From: Caldilineaceae bacterium
GTDB lineage: Bacteria; Chloroflexota; Anaerolineae; Caldilineales; Caldilineaceae
DNA: 22,465 nt
Assembly (NCBI GenBank): GCA_019637645.1
Contig: JAHBVH010000106.1
Coordinates: forward strand, 1 to 22,465
Reading direction: 5' to 3'
This document shows positions 1-6,483 of this stretch, piece by piece. Made by a program: the position numbers and the translations under genes. Each line of letters starts with the position of its first letter. The stretch's first letter is position 1. Under the pieces are notes generated by a model, which saw only the letters and a program-made list of their open reading frames with translations, was not told the origin of the DNA and did no database searches.

Positions 1-37
1 AATATCCTTGAACCTCAAGATGCAATCAATAAGCTTC

Positions 38-628
38 GCTCGAGTAAATATCAACCCAGTCGCGGGATTGAAACTATCCCTTCTTCCAACCACTGAGCAC
101 CTCGCGCTTAGCTCGAGTAAATATCAACCCAGTCGCGGGATTGAAACACTCTCCGCTCGATTTTACGCAAGAGCTTGGCCAGGCTCGAGTAAATATCAAC
201 CCAGTCGCGGGATTGAAACTCACGACACATTCTTCGCCGCCGCCGACCTCGAGCTGCTCGAGTAAATATCAACCCAGTCGCGGGATTGAAACCAGCCGCT
301 AGGCGCGGAAGGTCGCCGTTGGCATCGCTCGAGTAAATATCAACCCAGTCGCGGGATTGAAACAGTTTACTTGTGCCGACCGGCTGAAACCGGTCGATGC
401 TCGAGTAAATATCAACCCAGTCGCGGGATTGAAACTACGACCACTCGTAGTCACAGTTGCGGCACTCGGCGCTCGAGTAAATATCAACCCAGTCGCGGGA
501 TTGAAACACGAACACATGTCATGACTACTGGCGGCGGCGCAAGCTCGAGTAAATATCAACCCAGTCGCGGGATTGAAACTTGGACGGTCTGCCAAGATGC
601 AGGATTCGGCGATGGCTCGAGTAAATAT
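38..628 (+). CRISPR. CRISPR array: 8 intact repeats plus a truncated ninth
   Basis: Eight identical 37-nt repeats start at 38, 111, 183, 256, 327, 399, 471 and 543. Each begins GCTCGAGTAAATAT and ends GGGATTGAAAC. The spacers are unique and 34-36 nt long: 75-110, 148-182, 220-255, 293-326, 364-398, 436-470, 508-542 and 580-614. A ninth repeat keeps only its first 14 nt (615-628). The ATTGAAAC 3' end matches the 5' crRNA tag typical of many type I and III systems, which suggests left-to-right transcription and a leader on the left. Bases 1-37 hold no repeat and are AT-richer than the spacers; they are either the end of a leader or one more spacer of at least 37 nt. No cas gene lies in the window. 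ORFs reading through the array are artefacts of the repeat. Confidence 0.97.
615..628 (+). repeat. Truncated terminal CRISPR repeat
   Basis: The first 14 nt of the repeat (GCTCGAGTAAATAT) are perfect, then the sequence switches abruptly to TGAAGTTCCCCCGAATGAG. That sequence looks like an IS3-family terminus. The missing 23 nt of the repeat are not found elsewhere in the window. The alternative is an internal 17-nt deletion, because the new sequence also starts TTGAA like the repeat's end. Confidence 0.8.
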
Positions 629-895
629 TGAAGTTCCCCCGAATGAGTGGAGGGAGAGATAGAATCCTTCTACGGAAGGAAATCAGGGCGGATCAATGAG
701 TAAAGAACGTAGAACGGCTACCAGCGAGTTTAAGTGCTAGGCGGTGAGTTTGGCGTAGACAAGCGACAAAACGATGGCGGATCTGGAACGGGAGTTGGGG
801 TTACGCAAAGGTTGCTGAAGCAGTACATGCGCGTAGAACGTGGGGAGATGTATAGTACATCCACGGTCAGCATTGCGGGGATCAGCTGCTGGTAG
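629..895 (+). mobile_element. Remnant of an IS3-family insertion sequence (left end)
   Basis: From 629 the sequence reads TGAAGTTCCCCCGAATGAG. It begins with TG and has a C-rich tract followed by an AGTGG-type segment, the style of IS3-family left inverted repeats. About 67 nt further on lies a decayed orfA-like frame (696-895), the distance expected between a left end and orfA. No orfB and no matching right end (GGGGGAACTTCA) appear in the window, so the element is truncated. The exact IS group cannot be named by eye. Confidence 0.6.
696..895 (+). pseudogene. Decayed IS3-family orfA (transposase N-terminal part)
   Basis: Reading from ATG 696 gives MSKERRTATSEFKC, a stop at 738, AVSLA, a stop at 756, then TSDKTMADLERELGLRKG. 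This is the helix-turn-helix start of IS3/IS911-type OrfA proteins, which commonly read like MSK.RR.Y..EFK..AV.L followed by a ...ERELGI... helix. After about 811 the frame continues one base off as LLKQYMRVERGEMYS and ends at the stop 893-895. A single-base loss near 811 together with two nonsense codons means the gene is dead. It lies in the IS remnant directly after the CRISPR array. Confidence 0.7.
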
Positions 896-930
896 AGTCT
901 CCAGTTATGTTAGTAGCATAACTGGAGACT
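896..930. terminator. Perfect 14-bp hairpin between IS remnant and minus-strand gene
   Basis: Arms AGTCTCCAGTTATG (896-909) and CATAACTGGAGACT (917-930) are exactly complementary around a 7-nt loop. A TTTATT follows on the plus strand. It lies 55 nt beyond the stop of the minus-strand ribbon-helix-helix gene, so it may end that transcript. It could also be part of a mobile element; the T-tract is weak in both directions. Confidence 0.5.
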
Positions 931-985
931 TTATTGATAGGGCTCCAAGGATTATCGGATTACTTAGGCGGCTTATACAAATTGC

Positions 986-1318
986 TCAGTCGTGGCTCTG
1001 CCTCTCGTGCTCTTCCAGCGTTGTCTGAAATGCCCGCAGTGCCGCTCGCAACGCTTCTGACGTGCCACCGGCTACAACCGCTTGTCGGCCCAGCTGTTCC
1101 TCCAACAGGCCATCCAAGTTGACGATGACCCGGCGGTGGCGTTGGTAGCTACCGCTGTCGCCTACCCGCAGTGGCCCGGCCGCGGCGGCGGTTACCGCGC
1201 TTTCGATGACTCGCTGCCGACTGATTTGCCAATGGTTGGCCATGGCATCCAATCGTGTCAAGTCGGCCTCATCCAGCCATAAATCAAAATGTCGGCGTGG
1301 GGTTGCTCGTCTAGCCAT
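986..1318 (-). CDS. Small ribbon-helix-helix-like DNA-binding protein
   Basis: This encodes 110 residues. The N-terminal half is basic then amphipathic: MARRATPRRHFDLWLDEADL followed by TRLDAMANHWQISRQRVIESAV. This fits a short strand plus two helices of a ribbon-helix-helix fold (roughly residues 8-45), as in CopG/MetJ/Arc-like regulators and antitoxins. The start at 1318 is chosen because AAGGAG lies 10 nt upstream, and because its ATG overlaps the last codons of the upstream gene (ATGGCTAG), a classic coupled arrangement; an in-frame ATG at 1366 lies inside that gene. The C-terminal half (residues 50-110) is probably helical, with no recognised domain. A likely role is autoregulation or an antitoxin, but nothing here proves a toxin partner. 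I am fairly sure the gene is real and only moderately sure of the fold. Confidence 0.72.
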   Translation of the reverse strand: MARRATPRRHFDLWLDEADLTRLDAMANHWQISRQRVIESAVTAAAAGPLRVGDSGSYQRHRRVIVNLDGLLEEQLGRQAVVAGGTSEALRAALRAFQTTLEEHERQSHD

Positions 1319-1631
1319 CTGCCTTGTTCTCCTTGCCTCGGTTTGGATGGGAATGCAACCGTGCAAAGGCCAGCACCGCGCGCCACGGATAGCGCATGGC
1401 TAGGCCGTGGATGGCGTGGTAGGTGAACCAGCCCAAGCGCGTTTGTGGACAGGGGATATAGCCTACGCTAACCCACTCATCGGGAATGTCAGCTGGGTGC
1501 CAACAGCGTTCGCGCGGCGGGTTCATCGCCTTGCGATCAAAGCTGCGCGCCGTCCGTTCCAGATACTGCACGATGCGCTGGCGAAGCGTGCTAAAAATGA
1601 TTGGTTTGTTGAGATTTGTTAGTTCGCTCAT
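1311..1631 (-). CDS. Hypothetical 106-aa protein, first gene of a coupled pair
   Basis: I do not recognise this protein. It starts MSELTNLNKPIIFSTLRQRI and has a basic, amphipathic N-terminal third, then an aromatic segment with PADIPDEW and GWFTYHAIHGLAMRYPWRA, and ends in a charged tail. There is no signal peptide and no clear membrane helix. Its stop codon overlaps the start of the ribbon-helix-helix gene by 8 nt, so the two are almost certainly co-translated in the order unknown protein then DNA-binding protein. A toxin followed by its antitoxin, or a small regulatory pair on a degraded mobile element, would both fit. It sits between a CRISPR array/IS remnant and a tRNA gene, a typical accessory location. 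Start ATG at 1631 has only a weak GAAGAAAAG ribosome-binding site. Confidence 0.6.
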   Translation of the reverse strand: MSELTNLNKPIIFSTLRQRIVQYLERTARSFDRKAMNPPRERCWHPADIPDEWVSVGYIPCPQTRLGWFTYHAIHGLAMRYPWRAVLAFARLHSHPNRGKENKADG

Positions 1632-1711
1632 ATGTCACTTTTCTTCATAAACAAACAAAAGCCCAAGCACTTAGTACATTGTTGATTCAGTTCTTTACCC
1701 TTGTTGTGCGC

Positions 1712-1776
1712 ACCGCCCTAAAGGGACGTTGCTCGGTAGCCCTGTGCCTTTCGGGTGCCCGTTGGGTGCGGGCGGT
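1712..1776. other. Compact GC-rich segment with closing inverted repeat
   Basis: In the 258-nt gap between the small-gene pair and the tRNA, ACCGCCC (1712-1718) pairs with GGGCGGT (1770-1776). The inside holds CCCTAAAGGG and several GGGTGC copies. It could fold into a small structured RNA or be a remnant of a mobile element. No family is recognised. Confidence 0.25.
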
Positions 1777-1813
1777 CTAGCCTGACAAAGTAACCGACTC
1801 TGTGTCGTTAGCG

Positions 1814-1853
1814 GCAAAAAGAAAACGCCTCGACAAAAGGCCGAAGCGTTTTC
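1814..1853 (-). terminator. Rho-independent terminator of the tRNA-Arg gene
   Basis: On the minus strand, GAAAACGCTTCG pairs with CGAGGCGTTTTC (one mismatch) around a CCTTTTGT-containing loop. It is followed by TTTTTG. It starts about 37 nt beyond the tRNA 3' end. Confidence 0.8.
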
Positions 1854-1887
1854 CATAGTAGCGAGTAATGTTGCGCTGCGTAAAGGT

Positions 1888-1963
<76 letters not shown>

Positions 1964-1975
1964 TTATGGTAACTA

Positions 1976-2005
1976 AGTTTACCATGCATCCCCCATTTCG
2001 TCTAA
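1976..2005 (-). promoter_or_regulatory. Probable promoter of the tRNA-Arg gene
   Basis: On the minus strand TTAGAC (2000-2005) and TAAACT (1976-1981) are spaced 18 nt apart. The -10 lies about 13 nt before the tRNA 5' end. The match to the sigma-70 consensus is partial. Confidence 0.4.
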
Positions 2006-2037
2006 TGGCGTAAGGGCTTGGGAGGGATTGGCGACCT

Positions 2038-2065
2038 ATTCAACCTTAAGCGATTCAACCTTAAG
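2038..2065. repeat. Short tandem duplication, 15-bp period
   Basis: ATTCAACCTTAAG occurs at 2038-2050 and again at 2053-2065, separated by CG. It lies in the non-coding gap between the tRNA and the J-domain gene. Confidence 0.7.
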
Positions 2066-2526
2066 TGAAGGGCAATGGGGTCGCCGCCGCATTGCCGACC
2101 GCAAGCGTGGCTGTCTTGAGGCCGACGTAATGCTTAGGACCTGGATCTTACAAGAAATTGTAAGGGTTCTGTCAGAAGAAAAGTTCCCTTCCCAGTGCTA
2201 CTATTGACTGTAAAATGGTTTATAACGTTGTTATTCTTGCGCGCAGTGTAGTACAATAATAATGCTTCTAAAGGGTGTACTAGAGACATATGACTGACTT
2301 CCTGCGCAATTCTGCCTGCTGATCAACTGGACAAAAGGTATTGTGTCCAGTGGCTGGTATCCTCGCTGCTTTGAGCCTGTACCCATCCCAGCGCCATGTT
2401 CCTGAGGCTATCTTGCCAGTATAAAGTCGCATGTGTTCCACGGTGATCGGTGGATCAGGCTGAAACGAAACACGTTATGAGGACAACAGCACAACCGTCA
2501 GGGGAGCCGGAGGCTTGGGGAGTGGG
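2066..2526 (+). other. Non-coding leader region of the J-domain gene
   Basis: I see no convincing gene in this gap. It holds a perfect small hairpin CTTACAA-GAAA-TTGTAAG (2147-2164), a promoter-like pair (2228-2257), and a second hairpin CTGGACA/TGTCCAG (2327-2333 with 2344-2350). If transcription starts near 2264 the mRNA would carry a leader of about 260 nt. Confidence 0.4.
2228..2257 (+). promoter_or_regulatory. Candidate promoter for the J-domain/propeller gene
   Basis: TTGTTA (2228-2233) and TACAAT (2252-2257) are 18 nt apart and well matched to sigma-70 boxes. The distance to the start codon is about 270 nt, so another promoter nearer the gene is possible; TATAAA near 2420 is a weaker candidate. 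Confidence 0.4.
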
Positions 2527-4122
2527 ATGAAAGACTATTATGCGATTTTGGATGTGCCAATCACCGCCACGCGTGAAGAGATCCGGGCACAGTATAAACA
2601 ATTAGTACGGGTCTATCATCCTGATCGCTTTCGCGATGCGGATGACAAAGCCTATGCCGAGGAAAAACTCAAGCAGATCAATGTTGCGTTTCAGGTCCTC
2701 TGTGGTACCCCCGTCCAACAACTGCCAACTGATATGGCCAGCGCACCCGCACCGTTGCTCTCGACAAACTTGCTCGATTTTGGTGTACTTGCCCCTGGGG
2801 CAAAGCGCCGACTTGCTTTCCAAGTGGACAATGGCGGCGGTAAGGTTACGTCATTGCAGATTCGACCGCGCGGCAGTAGCAAATTTTTCCGCGTTTCACC
2901 AGGGAAACGGCTGGTTGAAGAACAGCCTTTCCCCTTACGTTATGAAGTTACTGTTGATACGAAACAGGCCACGCCAGTTGCTCTGCACCAGGAATGGCTC
3001 GAAATCGATCTAGATGGGGTGGTTGCCCATGTGGAGCTACGCCTCCAAGTTGCGGCAGCTTCGCCACACCATGGTGGGAAAAAGCGCCAAGGCCCGCCGC
3101 GTTGGTGGGCCGGGATCGCTTGCGCGGTTGTGTTATTCAGCTTTGCAATGGGCATGTTCCCCACCATGCAATCTTTCTTGCATAAGTATCAATCGAATCT
3201 CAGTGGGATTTTTGCCCAACCTCTACAGCGCATGACTGCCGACCAGCTCCTCTTTACTGTGCAAGAGCAGAATGCCCCTGTGCTCTACTTAGGGCAGGGG
3301 GGTGGGGAGCAGCCGGTAGGTCTGGGGATAGAAGGCCGCGATGCTGTTGGCAGTATGGTGGCCCAACAGGTTGCCTATGTGAACGCTCAAGGGCAAGTGG
3401 CGTTAGCTGGCCTTGTGGACGGTGCGCCGCAGACCGTGATCCAAGACGGCGCGACCAAGACTATGCTGGCCTGGTCGCCCGATGGCACTCAGCTGGCTTA
3501 TCTGGTTGGCGAAGGCACTGCGCGGCAGATTGGACTCTACAGTGTCGCAACGGGGACTACACGCTACCTCCCCGATGAGGGCTTGTCCGGCGTGAGCCAC
3601 TATGCTTGGTCACCGGATAGTCAGGTGCTAGCCTTTGATTGGTGGCAGGCCGGTGAGCGGCGGGTCTCGCGCATTGCCATTGATGGCACGGCGTTGCAAC
3701 AATTGACGACTGTAGATAGTTGGTCGCCGGCTTGGTCGGCTGATGGCCAGCACCTAGTGGTGAGTACGGCCCAGGGACTCTATCAGTTGGATAGCCAGGG
3801 GCAGACCATGACCCAACTGACAAACGTTGTGGGCGAAGCCCCGAGTTGGTCCGCCGACGGGCAATGGCTGGCCTACCTCACCCCAGCGACTGAGGGCACA
3901 GGCCAAATTCTGTGGTTGCTCTCCTTGGCTAGTGGCGAAACGATTGCCATGGCGCCAACCGCCATCCACTACGCCTGGCATCCCACAATGGCACAGGTGG
4001 CTTATGTCACTGGTCGCATCACCGGCGGCACACCGTTGCTTTATTTATGGACCGCAGCACCGGGGAAGTCACCCACGTTGGTGGCCGAAGTGAATGATCC
4101 CCTCTTTGCATGGATTCAGTAG
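2527..4122 (+). CDS. Membrane-anchored J-domain protein with C-terminal WD40/TolB-like beta-propeller
   Basis: The protein has 531 residues from ATG 2527, preceded by GGGGAG 4 nt upstream. A TTG at 2515 with its own GGAGG is an alternative start. Residues about 2-62 form a J domain: KDYYAILDVP opening, an intact HPD at 31-33, then a charged helix ending in INVAFQVLCG. J domains stimulate the ATPase of DnaK/Hsp70 through HPD. Residues about 77-176 look like an Ig-like beta-sandwich (LLDFGVLAPGAKRRLAFQV). One membrane helix spans about 193-214. Residues about 235-531 carry repeated WD40/PD40-type motifs (SPDGTQLAYL, SPDSQVLAF, SADGQHLVV, SADGQWLAYL), as in TolB-like propellers. With the J domain in the cytoplasm, the propeller should lie outside the membrane. 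There is no signal peptide and no zinc-finger region, so it is not a canonical DnaJ. Its end is 7 nt from the convergent mazG-like gene. Confidence 0.88.
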   Translation: MKDYYAILDVPITATREEIRAQYKQLVRVYHPDRFRDADDKAYAEEKLKQINVAFQVLCGTPVQQLPTDMASAPAPLLSTNLLDFGVLAPGAKRRLAFQVDNGGGKVTSLQIRPRGSSKFFRVSPGKRLVEEQPFPLRYEVTVDTKQATPVALHQEWLEIDLDGVVAHVELRLQVAAASPHHGGKKRQGPPRWWAGIACAVVLFSFAMGMFPTMQSFLHKYQSNLSGIFAQPLQRMTADQLLFTVQEQNAPVLYLGQGGGEQPVGLGIEGRDAVGSMVAQQVAYVNAQGQVALAGLVDGAPQTVIQDGATKTMLAWSPDGTQLAYLVGEGTARQIGLYSVATGTTRYLPDEGLSGVSHYAWSPDSQVLAFDWWQAGERRVSRIAIDGTALQQLTTVDSWSPAWSADGQHLVVSTAQGLYQLDSQGQTMTQLTNVVGEAPSWSADGQWLAYLTPATEGTGQILWLLSLASGETIAMAPTAIHYAWHPTMAQVAYVTGRITGGTPLLYLWTAAPGKSPTLVAEVNDPLFAWIQ

Positions 4123-4129
4123 CTTTGCG

Positions 4130-5179
4130 CTACTCCTGCTGCGCGCGAAAGCGGGTCAGGTAGCTGCGCAAGGCGTCTTCGGCATTGAGATCGGCACGAT
4201 GGGCCAAGGCAACGATTTGCCAGAGTAATTCACCAAGCTCTGCTTCATCCAATGGTGATGATGCCCAAGCGGCTAGGCGCGGCTCGGCTTGGACAAGGGC
4301 CGCCCGCTCCAAAAGTCCTGCTTTGGTGGCTTTGGCTTGTAGTTCACGCGCCCGCTCCAAGGCCGGTAAGGTCGCTGGTACACCATCCAGAGGATGACCT
4401 GGGCGTTCTCCTTTGGCGGCCTTTTCTTGGGCTTTGATGGCATCCCAATTGGCCACCACTGTCTCGACGCCATCGACGGCCACATCGGCAAAAACATGCG
4501 GGTGACGGCGAATGAGCTTGGTGACAATGCTCTGCATGGCCGCGGCCATCTGAAACCGCCCGGCATCGGTGGCAATCTGTACCATTAACACAGCAGCCAT
4601 GCAGAGATCACCCAATTCTTCGGCAATGTGATCCCCATTATCACCAGCGCTATCCAAGTCAATCGCTTCGATCACTTCGGCACACTCACCCAATAAATCT
4701 TTACGCATAGTGAGCAGTGTCTGTTTGCGATCCCAAGGGCAGCCTGCCGGTGAGCGCAAATGGGCGACAATGGCCTGGAGGGCCGAAAAGCTGCTACCCG
4801 CGGGTAGTGGCGGCACACAAAGCAGCGCCGTCTCTGCAAACCAAGGTATGGTTGCTACGGTCGCTAGGGTGGCTTGCGCTACTTCACCTGTCGCACCGGT
4901 CGTTACCCTAGTTTCGGCAAGGATAGTAACGGCATGGTCGTGTGGGTAGGCATTCTGCAAGATGGCTGACAGCCGCGCCAGAGTCTGGGGTGTACAGCCT
5001 GTAATTACTAGGGGTAGCTCCACTTCTACCACAGGGTGATATGCGGGCAATAAATAGGTTGCTGGGACACACTGGAAGCCTGCTCTGGGGTCAAGTCCTG
5101 CGGCGGTCAGTGCCGCGAAAATAGCTGTCGGATTCGCTTGTGCTGGGTTATCCTGTGTCTGTTCTGTTGCTTGTGGCAT
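4130..5179 (-). CDS. mazG: MazG-family nucleoside triphosphate pyrophosphohydrolase with methylase remnant
   Basis: The protein has 349 residues; AAGGAG lies 4 nt before the ATG. The core from about residue 130 matches MazG, which cleaves NTPs to NMP plus PPi: LRSPAGCPWDRKQT, a helix with GECAEVIEAID, EELGDL, then RRHPHVFADV and NWDAIKAQEK, and GHPLDGVPATLPALERA. The N-terminal about 125 residues resemble the end of the tetrapyrrole-methylase domain found in YabN-type MazG fusions (VELPLVITGCTPQ...YPHDHAVTIL). The methylase front half with its SAM-binding loop is absent. The first Glu of the usual EExxE metal-binding motif is Gly here (GECAE), and the C-terminal MazG copy is short and lacks EExxE, keeping only ELGELLWQIV. 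The fold is clear; whether it is catalytically active is uncertain. Transcription is divergent from the 36-aa membrane protein gene. Confidence 0.88.
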   Translation of the reverse strand: MPQATEQTQDNPAQANPTAIFAALTAAGLDPRAGFQCVPATYLLPAYHPVVEVELPLVITGCTPQTLARLSAILQNAYPHDHAVTILAETRVTTGATGEVAQATLATVATIPWFAETALLCVPPLPAGSSFSALQAIVAHLRSPAGCPWDRKQTLLTMRKDLLGECAEVIEAIDLDSAGDNGDHIAEELGDLCMAAVLMVQIATDAGRFQMAAAMQSIVTKLIRRHPHVFADVAVDGVETVVANWDAIKAQEKAAKGERPGHPLDGVPATLPALERARELQAKATKAGLLERAALVQAEPRLAAWASSPLDEAELGELLWQIVALAHRADLNAEDALRSYLTRFRAQQE

Positions 5180-5253
5180 AATGCTCCTTATTTCCGCAAA
5201 GCGAAAGAAAATTCAGTGATCTTGCGAATATCCTTCTTCAAGTGATCCTATGA

Positions 5254-5369
5254 TATACTTGTACCGATAGATGAGCCAGGAGTGAAGCAGGCTCCTCTTT
5301 GTTCGGTTATAACCGGTTCTCGGTGGGCTTTGTCTCACAACCCGGCTGGTCTCGCGAAAGGTTCTACTG
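5254..5369 (+). promoter_or_regulatory. Possible promoter and structured leader of the small membrane protein gene
   Basis: TATGATATACT (5249-5259) provides overlapping -10-like boxes, with no strong -35. The following about 105 nt contain GAGCC/GGCTC and AGGAG/CTCCT pairings that exclude each other, and the palindrome CGGTTATAACCG. The leader may be regulatory; no known riboswitch class is recognised. Confidence 0.3.
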
Positions 5370-5480
5370 ATGAAGCGCAAGAAGTATACTCGGAATGAGA
5401 TTATCTTTTACTCATTGAGTCTCATTATTGTCTTTAGCATGCTCTTCGGCATGATTGCTGTGGCCGTGACACCCTTTTGA
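5370..5480 (+). CDS. 36-aa single-span membrane protein (small ORF)
   Basis: ATG 5370 opens 36 codons ending at TGA 5480. The protein starts MKRKKYTRNEIIFYSLSLII, continues VFSMLFGMIAVAV and ends TPF. There are six positive charges in the first eight residues, then a hydrophobic helix of about 22 residues from residue 11, so the N-terminus should stay inside and the C-terminus outside. GAAAGG lies 8 nt before the ATG. Charge pattern, clean codon use and the start signal all argue for a real gene. Short KR-rich proteins with a TRNEIIFY-like block are, as far as I recall, seen in other Chloroflexia, but this rests on memory and not on a search. It precedes the EamA-lysA pair by 110 nt with no obvious terminator between, so it may share their transcript. 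Function unknown. Confidence 0.72.
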   Translation: MKRKKYTRNEIIFYSLSLIIVFSMLFGMIAVAVTPF

Positions 5481-5590
5481 TCGCGCACACGGCATCACGG
5501 AAAAATAGCTAGGTTTTGTTGCTTGCCAAGCGCATGTCGGTGCTTGTTATCTTTCAACCCTAAACGCCCAGTCACTCTGATGCAATTGGT

Positions 5591-6448
5591 GTGATAAACC
5601 GCAACGAACGTCTTGGCATCCTCTATGTTGCCATCGCTGTCCTTTTTTTTAGCACAAGCCCGGTCTTTGTGCGTTGGGCAGCGGAAAGCTTATCGGCCTA
5701 TGAGATTGCAGCCGGCCGTCTTCTGACGGCTGGCATTGTTATTTGTGGCCTTGCGTTCTACTATCGCCAGCCACTGCCCAAGGGCCGCGCTTGGTTTCAG
5801 TTTGCCCTCTTTGGCTTGGTGACTGCCCTCCACTTTGGATTGTACATCGGTTCCTTGGAATTTACCACGATAGCCCATAGCTTGGCGCTGGTTTACACCG
5901 CGCCGATCTTTGTCGCGCTTTTTTCTTGGTTATTTCTCCAAGAAGGGCTCACCTCGCGCAAATGGCTGGGGACGCTCGTCGCCGTGGGGGGCGTGGCGGT
6001 CTTGGCGGGTTTCGAGCCCCAAGCCGACCAGCGTATGCTCTGGGGTGATCTACTGGCGGTGGGCAGTGCGGTCTGTTTTGGCCTCTACAGTGTCTTTGGG
6101 CGCAGTCAGCGCAATGCCTATGCCCTCTTTGCCTATGCCGGTGTTGTCTATTTGCTCGGGGGCCTTTGGCTATTGCCCACGGCCTTGGTGAATTTCAGCC
6201 CGGCTGGCTATACTTGGCAAGCGGTGACGAGTGTCTTGGCGCTAGGGTTGTTCCCGTTGGCGTTGGGCCATACGCTCTATAATGCCGCGCTGCGCCTGAC
6301 AAATGCCACGCTTGCCAATCTCGTCGCTACCCAAGAGGTGACGGGTGGCATCTTGCTGGGCATCTTGTTGCTGAACGAGTGGCCTAGCCTCCAAAGCGTG
6401 ATTGGTGTCCTCATTACCCTGTTTGGGATTGTCTTAGTGGTTTTGTGA
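5591..6448 (+). CDS. EamA/DMT-family transporter
   Basis: The protein has 285 residues with about ten hydrophobic helices and almost no soluble loops. It consists of two tandem EamA repeats (about residues 10-143 and 150-285). Family marks include SPVFVRWAAESLSAYEIAAGR in the first repeat, YTAPIFVALFSWLFLQE at the end of the first repeat, and the equivalent ATLANLVATQEVTGGILLG in the second. Members of this drug/metabolite family export amino acids, nucleotides or other metabolites across the cytoplasmic membrane; the substrate cannot be read from the sequence. The start is GTG 5591 with a poor ribosome-binding site, perhaps relying on upstream translation. Only 35 nt separate it from lysA, so the two probably form an operon, and export linked to lysine or DAP metabolism is a possible but unproven guess. 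Confidence 0.9.
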   Translation: MINRNERLGILYVAIAVLFFSTSPVFVRWAAESLSAYEIAAGRLLTAGIVICGLAFYYRQPLPKGRAWFQFALFGLVTALHFGLYIGSLEFTTIAHSLALVYTAPIFVALFSWLFLQEGLTSRKWLGTLVAVGGVAVLAGFEPQADQRMLWGDLLAVGSAVCFGLYSVFGRSQRNAYALFAYAGVVYLLGGLWLLPTALVNFSPAGYTWQAVTSVLALGLFPLALGHTLYNAALRLTNATLANLVATQEVTGGILLGILLLNEWPSLQSVIGVLITLFGIVLVVL

Positions 6449-6483
6449 CGGTGCTGTGCTGACAGCGAAGGAGCTTCTATCCC

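Noticed and set aside
8..631. Open frames on both strands with a repeated peptide (SSKYQPSRGIET and the reverse-strand equivalent).
   Set aside because: They are translations of the CRISPR repeat and spacers, not genes.
6449..6483. Lysine riboswitch in front of lysA.
   Set aside because: The gap is only 35 nt, far too short for the aptamer.
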